From Gemmatimonadota bacterium (GTDB taxonomy: Bacteria > Latescibacterota > UBA2968 > UBA8231): 14,765 nucleotides of DNA. The stretch spans positions 1 to 14,765 of the forward strand of contig JAPOZF010000650.1 in assembly GCA_026706165.1 (NCBI GenBank), given 5' to 3'. The translations under genes and the position numbers were made by a program. Shown here one piece after another: positions 7,783 through 13,252 of the stretch. The notes below the pieces were generated by a model that saw only the letters and a program-made list of their open reading frames with translations, ran no database searches and had not been told where the DNA came from. Every line of letters starts with the position of its first letter. The stretch's first letter is position 1.

Positions 7783-8877
7783 GTGTCCGAGCGCAGATTC
7801 ACCCGCCGCAGCGACCGCGACCTCGTCCGGGTCGGCGTCATCACCGGAAACGGCGGCCACACCCTGGGCATCTGGGGGGAGAAGATGAACCCCACCGGCG
7901 ATTTCATCCGCACCACGGGGATGATCCTGACCCACGTCTGGAGCGTGCGCCCGCAGTTCGCCGCGCAGGTGGCCGGCAAGTTCCGGGAGACGGTGGCCGT
8001 CGAGGACCCGCGCGACATGATCGGCGAGGTCGACGGCGTCATCGTCGACGACATCACCGCGATCTCCCTCTACCCGGCGCTGTCGCGGCCCTTCCTCGAG
8101 GCCGGGATCCCGACCTTCGTCAACCGCCCCTTCGCCACCTCCCTGGCCAAGGGCCGGGAGATGATCGAGTGCGCCGAAAAGCACGGCGCCGCCCTGTACA
8201 CGATGTCGTCCTGGGAGGCTTCGGAGAGCATCGGGGACCTGCGGCTCAAGCTGGCCAACATGGGGGCGATCAAGGGGTACGTCGCCCACAACTCCGCCAG
8301 CGACTACTACTCCCACGGCCTGCACGGGGTCTGGTACATCTACGCCGCCCTCAGGGAGGAGATCGAAAAGGGCCGGGTGCGCCTGACCGCGGCGGCTTAC
8401 CACACGCATGACTGGCGCACCCCGGGGGGCGTGATCGTCTTCGAGCACGAGGGCCCGCAAGGCCCCTTCCACGGGGCCCTGCACCAGGTCTCCGGAGCGG
8501 ACGGAAACGGGTACCTGCGCGTATTCGGACCGGCGGAGTTCGGCGACGCCGAGGGCCGCGTCCCGGCCAGCCCCCAGCATTTCATGTACAACACCTGGAA
8601 CTCGGCGCAGCTCGTGCTCCAGGAGATGTTCGAGACCGGGAGGTCGCCGGAAACCGCGGAGACGATGATGGAGAAGCTGCGCATGTTCCTGCTGCCGTTC
8701 TACTCCGTCCTCGAGAAGGGAGGGGAGATGGCCAGGCTGGAGGAGATCGAAAACTGGGAGCTGCCGCGGCCGTCGGAGGCGCTGATGAAGGACGGGCATC
8801 CGACAGACAGCGCCTTCCGGGTCCTTTACGGCGACGGCGAGATCGAGGCGGTCGCCCGCCGGCTCGGGGCGGCTTGA
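7783..8877 (+). CDS. Gfo/Idh/MocA-like oxidoreductase with non-canonical active-site residues
   Basis: The 364-residue protein has the usual length of the family. The N-terminal Rossmann strand reads RVGVITGNGGHTLGIWG (from R16), an atypical glycine motif. VDGVIVDD and GIPTFVNRPFATS follow, matching the second strand and the E-K-P region of the family. Here the normally catalytic lysine is Arg115 (N-R-P). In the C-terminal alpha/beta domain, the usual D-x-G-x-H-x-x-D signature appears as S177-H-G-L-H181-G-V-W184: the histidine is kept, but both aspartates are lost. Canonical members oxidise or epimerise sugars or cyclitols with NAD(P). This one may be a divergent dehydrogenase or a non-catalytic sugar-nucleotide-like binder. 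It has no signal peptide, so it should act in the cytoplasm. It lies 55 bases after the GT-C-like gene and 137 bases before the TIM-barrel gene, consistent with one operon. Confidence 0.8.
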   Translation: MSERRFTRRSDRDLVRVGVITGNGGHTLGIWGEKMNPTGDFIRTTGMILTHVWSVRPQFAAQVAGKFRETVAVEDPRDMIGEVDGVIVDDITAISLYPALSRPFLEAGIPTFVNRPFATSLAKGREMIECAEKHGAALYTMSSWEASESIGDLRLKLANMGAIKGYVAHNSASDYYSHGLHGVWYIYAALREEIEKGRVRLTAAAYHTHDWRTPGGVIVFEHEGPQGPFHGALHQVSGADGNGYLRVFGPAEFGDAEGRVPASPQHFMYNTWNSAQLVLQEMFETGRSPETAETMMEKLRMFLLPFYSVLEKGGEMARLEEIENWELPRPSEALMKDGHPTDSAFRVLYGDGEIEAVARRLGAA

Positions 8878-8890
8878 GGACAGGGTTTTC

Positions 8891-8944
8891 GGGAGCGGTC
8901 CCCTTGCCCTTGTTCCGCGAACCCCGGCCGCAGCGGCCGCTCCC
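8891..8944 (+). repeat. Inverted repeat in the gap between the oxidoreductase and hydrolase-like genes
   Basis: GGGAGCGG (8891-8898) and CCGCTCCC (8937-8944) are perfect 8-base inverted arms around a 38-base GC-rich loop. The loop includes shorter complementary pieces. No run of T follows, so a classical intrinsic terminator is not supported. It could be an mRNA-stability hairpin between cotranscribed genes or chance in GC-rich sequence. The rest of the 137-base gap shows no clear promoter. Confidence 0.3.
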
Positions 8945-9014
8945 TTCTGTCCGCGCCGGCGGTAAATTCCCAGACGGGCCAAGAGGATTCTGACCGACCT
9001 GATGGAACGAACCG

Positions 9015-10634
9015 ATGCCGGTAACCCTGACTGAAGAGCACCGCCGAGCCGCCGCCCGGCGCCGGCGCATCGTCGTCAACTTCGACGTCACCTTCGCCAT
9101 CAACGTCCACCACCGGAAGAACAACGGCGCCGTGGACCTGCCGCGGTTGATCGATCACCTGTTCGAGTTCGCCGACGCCGCAGGCTCGCAGATCGACGCC
9201 GTCTGGTGGAACTGGGGAGAGGGGAACCAGGCCCCGTACCCCAGCGGCCGGCTGCCGCTCTACGACCACCCGCTGTACCGCGGCTGGGCCGAGGAAGGGA
9301 CCGATATCGTCGGCATCCTGCTCGAAGAGACGCGCCGCCGCGGCCTCGAAGTCTTCTTCTCGCACCGCATGAACGGCTCCGACAACGACCTCGGGCCGTT
9401 CGCCGTCATTCCCGCCAAGGCCGCGCACCCGGAGTGGACCTTCCGCACCCCCTGGTGCACCCACGAGCACAACCGCTACTGGGACTTTTCCCACCCCGAA
9501 GTGCGGGAGTACGTCCTGGAGAACCTGCGGGAGGTCGCCGGGCGCTGGCCGTTCGACGGCTTTGAGCTCGACTTCGCCCGCGGGGTCTGTTTCCCGGGGG
9601 GAACCGCCTGGCTGCGGCGCGACTGCATGACCGGTTTCGTGCGCAGCCTGCGGGAGATGCTGCTTCAGATCGGCGAGGCGCGGGGGCGGCCGATGCTGCT
9701 GGCGGCGCGGGTCCCTGAAAACCTCGCCGGCTGCCGCTTCGACGGCCTCGACGTCGAGACCTGGGCGCGGGAGGAGCTGGTCGACCTGCTGGTGCCCGGG
9801 GTGCGCTCCCTCGACATCGACCTCGTCGACTTCCGAAGGATCTGCGGGGGCACGCAGATCCGGCTCTACCCGAGCATCGACGACCACCACGCCTCGGACG
9901 GGTACCAGAACCCCGGGATCGAGCTGTTCCGCGGGCTCGCGGCAACCTGGCGGCGGGACGGGGCCGACGGCCTGCACACCTTCAACTTCAACTTCGGGGC
10001 CGATGCGCCGTACGCCGGCCAGGACTGGCGCAGCCACCTGCAGGCGTACCGGGAGCTGGGCAGCGCGGATACCATCCGGGGCAGGGACAAGCTGTTCGCC
10101 GTCCAGCGCCGCGGCGGAGGCCACGGTCCGACGGTGATCCCCAACCCCGAGGACTGGTACACCCCCCGCTACTGGTACGCCAACACCAACATGCTGGCGC
10201 CGCTGCCCGCCGGCCTCGACAGCAGCGGCAGGACCGACACCCTGCTGACCCTGCGCGTCGGGGACGACGTCGAAGCAGAAGCGGAGGCCGCTTCCCTGTC
10301 GCTGCGCCTGCTGCTCTCGGATCCCGACGCCGCCAAGCTACCCGAGAGCGAGCGCCTTCCGTCCGTGGAGATAGCGGCCATCGGGCATTCCGGGGGCCTG
10401 ATGAACGAACCGCCCGCGGCCGGCATAGCGGAAAGAATCGAGGTGCGCGTGAACAACTGCCTGCTTGGGCGGGGTGAAGCTGTCGGAGGATGGCTGGTCT
10501 TCGCAGTCGAGCCGCTCGCCGTAGCGGCCGGGGAAAACCTGGCCGGCGTCCGCCTGGTCGGAGGTAGGGAGGCGGCGGAGCCGGTGCGGATCGAGAAGCT
10601 CGAGCTCCTGGTGCGCTACTCAGGGCAGGGGTGA
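9015..10634 (+). CDS. Cytoplasmic TIM-barrel glycoside-hydrolase-like (GHL10/DUF187-type) protein
   Basis: The 539-residue protein opens with a short charged tail and no signal peptide. A barrel-like domain begins with RIVVNFDVTFAINV near residue 19. It has IDAVWWNWGEGN, the strand RGLEVFFSHRMNGSDND, DFSHPEVREYVLENLREV, and FDGFELDFAR (F180-R189). This last motif closely resembles the 'vDGvhlDyiRy' strand of GHL10-type barrels; E184 and D186 are the best catalytic candidates. LHTFNFNFG near 320-330 would be a late barrel strand. Residues from about 400 form a beta-rich C-terminal domain (TLLTLRVGDD, IEVRVNNCLLG) that could be a small beta-sandwich. The family is thought to act on glycans, but substrates are mostly unknown. 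ATG 9015 has only a weak upstream GGAAC. Its position beside a Gfo/Idh protein suggests intracellular handling of an oligosaccharide. Confidence 0.72.
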   Translation: MPVTLTEEHRRAAARRRRIVVNFDVTFAINVHHRKNNGAVDLPRLIDHLFEFADAAGSQIDAVWWNWGEGNQAPYPSGRLPLYDHPLYRGWAEEGTDIVGILLEETRRRGLEVFFSHRMNGSDNDLGPFAVIPAKAAHPEWTFRTPWCTHEHNRYWDFSHPEVREYVLENLREVAGRWPFDGFELDFARGVCFPGGTAWLRRDCMTGFVRSLREMLLQIGEARGRPMLLAARVPENLAGCRFDGLDVETWAREELVDLLVPGVRSLDIDLVDFRRICGGTQIRLYPSIDDHHASDGYQNPGIELFRGLAATWRRDGADGLHTFNFNFGADAPYAGQDWRSHLQAYRELGSADTIRGRDKLFAVQRRGGGHGPTVIPNPEDWYTPRYWYANTNMLAPLPAGLDSSGRTDTLLTLRVGDDVEAEAEAASLSLRLLLSDPDAAKLPESERLPSVEIAAIGHSGGLMNEPPAAGIAERIEVRVNNCLLGRGEAVGGWLVFAVEPLAVAAGENLAGVRLVGGREAAEPVRIEKLELLVRYSGQG

Positions 10635-10839
10635 GGCCGGGGCGCCCTCATCGCAGGCCATCACAGCGTTCGTCCTCGCAAGCCGCCTGCGATAGCACGA
10701 GCGTTCCCCCTTGCATCTGGTTTTCCCACGGACTCGCCAGTGCAGGCACCGGGCCTGTCTGTCACGTCGAACCAGTTGACCCTTCTGCCGGGCGAGGCAA
10801 AATGGCGGGAGCGGCAGGACCAGGGCCGAGCCCGTTCCC
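10635..10839. other. Convergent intergenic gap between the hydrolase-like gene and the toxin gene
   Basis: The stretch has no convincing gene; short open frames here lack family resemblance and ribosome sites. It holds the 9-base inverted repeat annotated separately and a weaker 6-base pair, CTGCCG (10785-10790) and CGGCAG (10812-10817), facing the toxin gene's 3' end. Confidence 0.5.
10650..10693. terminator. Candidate (atypical) terminator hairpin or stability element downstream of the hydrolase-like gene
   Basis: ATCGCAGGC (10650-10658) and GCCTGCGAT (10685-10693) are perfect 9-base inverted arms with a 26-base loop, beginning 16 bases after the stop codon at 10634. There is no T-rich tail, so a Rho-dependent end or a 3' mRNA protection hairpin fits better than an intrinsic terminator. 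Its position between convergent genes supports a 3'-end role. Confidence 0.4.
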
Positions 10840-11190
10840 TCATTTCGTGGGAAGGCGGAGGGGCAATGCGGCCCGCAACGCCCCGATTACTCTGCGCTGA
10901 TCATTCTTCTCCAAGCGACCCACCGCGCCGAGGATGAGTCCGTTGTCGAGAGTGAACATCTTCATCCGGGCAATGCAGGGTTTTCGCAAGCCGGCCTCGC
11001 TCCACTGCTCGAGGGACACGTCGAGATGCCAGGCGCTGCGGCTGGCGCTGGTGATCATCGTGAGCAGGGTTGAGGCGTTTTTTCGGTTGAATGTCCGGTC
11101 GGACAGAACCAGTGCCTTGCGGCGTTTGGAGCGGGGCAGGTCGCTGAACGGAAAAGGCACGTCGACGACGTCGAATTGGCTACAAGTCAT
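10840..11190 (-). CDS. MazF/PemK-family toxin (probable endoribonuclease)
   Basis: The 116-residue protein has the size and signature of MazF/PemK toxins: FDVVDVPFPFSDLPRSKRR near the start, then KALVLSD, a TLLTMITSA strand (residues 41-49) and a C-terminal GAVGRLEKND segment. In the family, an Arg before the A-L-V-L-S strand and a Thr/Ser in the next strand cut single-stranded RNA; R23/R24 and T44/T47 are candidates. It acts in the cytoplasm and is held inactive by its partner antitoxin. Its ATG at 11190 overlaps the antitoxin's 3' end by 11 bases, the usual coupled arrangement, with GGGGAAG just upstream. Base composition is visibly lower in GC than the neighbours, suggesting acquisition by transfer. 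It is a long form compared with classic MazF only by a few residues, and appears intact. Confidence 0.82.
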   Translation of the reverse strand: MTCSQFDVVDVPFPFSDLPRSKRRKALVLSDRTFNRKNASTLLTMITSASRSAWHLDVSLEQWSEAGLRKPCIARMKMFTLDNGLILGAVGRLEKNDQRRVIGALRAALPLRLPTK

Positions 11191-11401
11191 CGTCTTCCCC
11201 GTCCTGCCACTCCGTCAGGGTCCGTTCGAGGGCTCTTGCCCACTCCAGGTCGATCCTCGAAGCCTTGTGGATTCTGACCTTGTCGCCATCAACTTCGTAG
11301 GCGATGGCGTCTCCCGGATGCAGATCCAGGGAACGGCGGATGGCTACGGGAACCGTGGTCTGTCCCTTGGATGAGATTGTGCTGATTCTGACCGGATCCA
11401 T
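11180..11401 (-). CDS. AbrB/MazE-type antitoxin
   Basis: The 73-residue protein has an N-terminal AbrB/SpoVT-like swapped-hairpin DNA-binding domain: RISTISSKGQTTVPVAIRRSL, with the S-K-G-Q-x-T-x-P core at residues 11-18, then HPGDAIAYEVDGDKVRIHK. The acidic tail (WQDGEDDDL) would wrap the toxin. ATG 11401 is chosen because the SKGQ core normally begins within about ten residues of the start. A longer in-frame version from TTG 11488 would translate the AT-rich upstream region containing the inverted repeat, and looks non-coding. No Shine-Dalgarno is visible before 11401, so the start is not fully certain. Family members repress their own operon; the dyad at 11430-11456 is a natural candidate site. 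Confidence 0.8.
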   Translation of the reverse strand: MDPVRISTISSKGQTTVPVAIRRSLDLHPGDAIAYEVDGDKVRIHKASRIDLEWARALERTLTEWQDGEDDDL

Positions 11402-11429
11402 AATGAGGAGGTCTTCGGCAGGCAGGGAA

Positions 11430-11456
11430 AGTAAAGGTTTCTTTGTATTCTTTACT
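11430..11456 (-). promoter_or_regulatory. AT-rich promoter/operator candidate with 7-base dyad upstream of the toxin-antitoxin pair
   Basis: AGTAAAG (11430-11436) and CTTTACT (11450-11456) are perfect inverted arms with a 13-base spacer, 29 bases upstream of the antitoxin start. The surrounding 60 bases are about 42% GC in a window of about 70%, as expected of a promoter. MazE/AbrB-type antitoxins bind such dyads for autoregulation. No confident -35/-10 pair can be named. Confidence 0.45.
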
Positions 11457-11488
11457 GGTAAGGTGCGGTTGGCCGGGGCGAATTGCAA

Positions 11489-11508
11489 GTCACCGGCTTC
11501 CCGGTCAC
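11489..11508 (-). terminator. Small GAAG-tetraloop hairpin at the dioxygenase stop codon
   Basis: On the reverse strand the dioxygenase stop codon runs into ACCGG-GAAG-CCGGT (11492-11505), extendable by two pairs after one mismatch. It has no T tract, so it is a weak terminator candidate. It could reduce read-through from the dioxygenase gene into the toxin-antitoxin pair. Confidence 0.3.
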
Positions 11509-12347
11509 CCGGCCGGCACCTCCACCGTCATCGGCACCTCCTCGACCGGTAGGCCGTTCTCCCGCGCCCACTCCTTCAACGTGTCGGGAAGGGGCTCCCC
11601 GGGGGAGCCGCCCAGCAGCTGCTTCTCCACCGGGCCGGCCGCCCCGGCGAGTTCCGGGTCGGGCAGCCGCAGGTGGTAATCGGCGCGCATCCAGCGGTAC
11701 GAGTACCCGTAGATGACGGCCTTGGAGACGCGGTCCCCGGTGTTGGGGGCGACGCTGTGGAAGGTGCGGTTCTCGAAAAGCACCGCGTCTCCCGCCCTCG
11801 GGGTCAGCTCGATCATCGACGGCGGATCGACGTCCCCCTCGGGAATGCCGAGGGGCTCCTGGAGCCGGTGACTGCCGCGCGCGAACATGGTGATGCCGCA
11901 GCGGTGCGCCGGGAAATCGGTCAGGCAGTAGCAGACCTTGACGCCGGCGCGCACCTGTCCGGCGTGGCCGAGGTCCCGGGTCAGGCCGATGTCGCGGTGC
12001 CAGGTGCGCCGGCCGTGGTCCTCGCTTTCGGGGTTCTTGTAGACCACTGCCGCGGTGTGCAGGTGGATGTTGGGGCTGAGGAGCTGGACGAGGAACGGCA
12101 CCGCGGGAGAGTGGGCGAGCAGCCGGCGCAGCTCCGGCTCCTGGATGACGCTGTCCCGCAGCTGAAAATAAGCGCCGCCCGGGTCTGGTTTCTGGCGAAA
12201 GCGTCCGTCCCGGAAGGCGGCAATCAGGGGATCGCAGGTTTCTGGGTAGCGCTCGACCTCGGCGTGGCTCAGCACCCCCGGAACATGGAGGTATCCGTCG
12301 CGCTCGAAGGAGCGCCGCTGGTCTTCGGACAGGATAGCCATATCCAT
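11505..12347 (-). CDS. Phytanoyl-CoA dioxygenase (PhyH) family Fe(II)/2-oxoglutarate-dependent oxygenase
   Basis: The 280-residue protein has the length and fold marks of PhyH proteins. An N-terminal FERDGYLHVPGVLS (residues 14-27) is the classic family opening. TWHRDIG carries the H117-x-D119 iron ligands. The distal ligand is H197 in RTFHSVAPNTGDRVSK, with R206 placed to bind 2-oxoglutarate. FARGSHRLQEPLG is the usual lid/strand segment. The enzyme should hydroxylate an unknown small substrate using O2 and 2-oxoglutarate in the cytoplasm. All catalytic residues are present, so it should be active. ATG 12347 has AAGGA about ten bases upstream on the reverse strand; ATG 12341 is too far from it. 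It is transcribed away from the SDR gene across a shared 106-base region, which suggests joint control and perhaps successive steps on one substrate. Large PhyH expansions are known in several uncultured phyla. Confidence 0.87.
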   Translation of the reverse strand: MDMAILSEDQRRSFERDGYLHVPGVLSHAEVERYPETCDPLIAAFRDGRFRQKPDPGGAYFQLRDSVIQEPELRRLLAHSPAVPFLVQLLSPNIHLHTAAVVYKNPESEDHGRRTWHRDIGLTRDLGHAGQVRAGVKVCYCLTDFPAHRCGITMFARGSHRLQEPLGIPEGDVDPPSMIELTPRAGDAVLFENRTFHSVAPNTGDRVSKAVIYGYSYRWMRADYHLRLPDPELAGAAGPVEKQLLGGSPGEPLPDTLKEWARENGLPVEEVPMTVEVPAG

Positions 12348-12364
12348 TGATGTTCATTCCTTTC

Positions 12365-12378
12365 GGTTGCCTGCAACC
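12365..12378. promoter_or_regulatory. 14-base palindromic operator candidate in the divergent promoter region
   Basis: GGTTGC-CT-GCAACC is a perfect dyad with a two-base centre, 17 bases before the dioxygenase start and 75 bases before the SDR start. The length fits a dimeric helix-turn-helix regulator. No regulator gene is visible in the window. It lies downstream of the proposed dioxygenase promoter, where a bound repressor would block transcription. Confidence 0.45.
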
Positions 12379-12401
12379 TTCCGGGGGTGGCAGGATTGGG
12401 A

Positions 12402-12429
12402 CAGATACCGGAAGATCCAGGTCAGTCAA
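12402..12429 (-). promoter_or_regulatory. Possible sigma-70-type promoter for the dioxygenase gene
   Basis: On the reverse strand, TTGACT (12429-12424) is followed after 16 bases by TATCTG (12407-12402). The -35 box is close to consensus; the -10 box is poor. Transcription would begin about 12395, leaving a roughly 48-base leader that contains the palindrome at 12365-12378. Confidence 0.3.
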
Positions 12430-12443
12430 ATCCCCTACAGGAA

Positions 12444-12447
12444 AGGA
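12444..12447 (+). promoter_or_regulatory. Ribosome binding site AGGA deciding the ATG start at 12454
   Basis: AGGA, within a purine run (GAAAGGAAGAGAA), lies six bases before ATG 12454. It rules against a longer in-frame start near 12367, which would place the protein's N-terminus in the divergent regulatory region and ahead of the Rossmann strand. Confidence 0.7.
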
Positions 12448-12453
12448 AGAGAA

Positions 12454-13242
12454 ATGATCAACACCCTGCTCATCGGGGGTAAGGGCCAGATCGGCTCCGG
12501 GCTGCGTACATGGCTGCCGCGGCTCGACCCGGACTACGAGACCGCCTCCGTCGACCTGCCGGGGGCGCCGGACAAGGCGCAGGAGGCGTCGGCGCAGGGC
12601 AACTTCGTCGAAATGGACGTCTGCGCCGATCCGGACGGTCTGCGCGGCCTGCTGGAGGGGCGGGATCTCGTCGTCTACCTCGCCCGCAAGAGTCCCCTGC
12701 AGGCGATGAACGGGATGACGGACCTGGTCTTCGAGTCGGTGCGCGAGGTCTGTCCGCGGGCGCTGCTCATCGGCTCGAGCTCGGTGCATTCGGTGGACCG
12801 CGCCTACTGGCCGTTCGACCGGGAGCCGTACGCGACGTTGGCGGCGAGGCGCTTCGACCGGCTGGAGTCGCCGCCCGAGCCGATTTCGGCGCTGATGGAG
12901 GCCTGCCCCGCCGGCGACTACGGGGAGGAGAAGGCCTACGTCGAGCGCTGGGCGGAGCGTTTCGCAGCCGATGGGCTGGCCGCCGTCGCCACGAGGTGGG
13001 GGGGCGTCAACATCCACAACCGGATGGTCGAGGAGATCGGGTACTTCGCGGTCTGGTGCCACCAGGAGGATGCGGCGCGCATGGTCGACAGCTGTTTCAA
13101 GTCCCACCGGGACGGCAGGCTGCGCAGCGGCGCCCACTACTTCGTCATCTCCGGCAACAGGCACAACATCTTCGACATCGAGACGCCGCGGCGCGAGGTC
13201 GGGTACGCGCCGGTTCACGACTCCGAGGTCTTTTTCGAGTAG
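12454..13242 (+). CDS. NAD(P)-dependent SDR / epimerase-dehydratase-like protein
   Basis: The 262-residue protein begins with MINTLLIGGKGQIGSGL, a G8-x-x-G11-x-x-G14 Rossmann motif typical of extended SDRs. LLIGSSSVHSVD (S108-S110) supplies the catalytic Ser region. GDYGEEKAYVERW supplies the Y156-x-x-x-K160 pair. TRWGGVN near residue 180 matches the conserved R-x-x-x-V/Y-G segment after the active site. The length resembles short sugar dehydrogenases such as the uronate dehydrogenase-like group, rather than UDP-sugar epimerases of over 300 residues; that subgroup is inferred. The substrate is probably a sugar or sugar acid, in the cytoplasm. It is divergent from the PhyH-like gene with a shared control region, and ends 10 bases from the convergent synthase-like gene, which leaves no room for a separate terminator. 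Confidence 0.82.
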   Translation: MINTLLIGGKGQIGSGLRTWLPRLDPDYETASVDLPGAPDKAQEASAQGNFVEMDVCADPDGLRGLLEGRDLVVYLARKSPLQAMNGMTDLVFESVREVCPRALLIGSSSVHSVDRAYWPFDREPYATLAARRFDRLESPPEPISALMEACPAGDYGEEKAYVERWAERFAADGLAAVATRWGGVNIHNRMVEEIGYFAVWCHQEDAARMVDSCFKSHRDGRLRSGAHYFVISGNRHNIFDIETPRREVGYAPVHDSEVFFE

Positions 13243-13252
13243 CCGGTCCTTT

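Noticed and set aside
9002..9034. Ten-residue open frame overlapping the start of the hydrolase-like gene
   Set aside because: It is very short, has no codon pattern of a leader peptide, and its purine-rich AGAGGA is 14 bases away, beyond normal spacing.
10631..10937. Short forward open frames in the convergent gap
   Set aside because: They have no ribosome site or family resemblance and overlap the toxin gene on the other strand.
11402..11488. N-terminal extension of the antitoxin from TTG 11488
   Set aside because: It would translate the AT-rich dyad region and put 29 extra residues before a domain that usually begins at the N-terminus.
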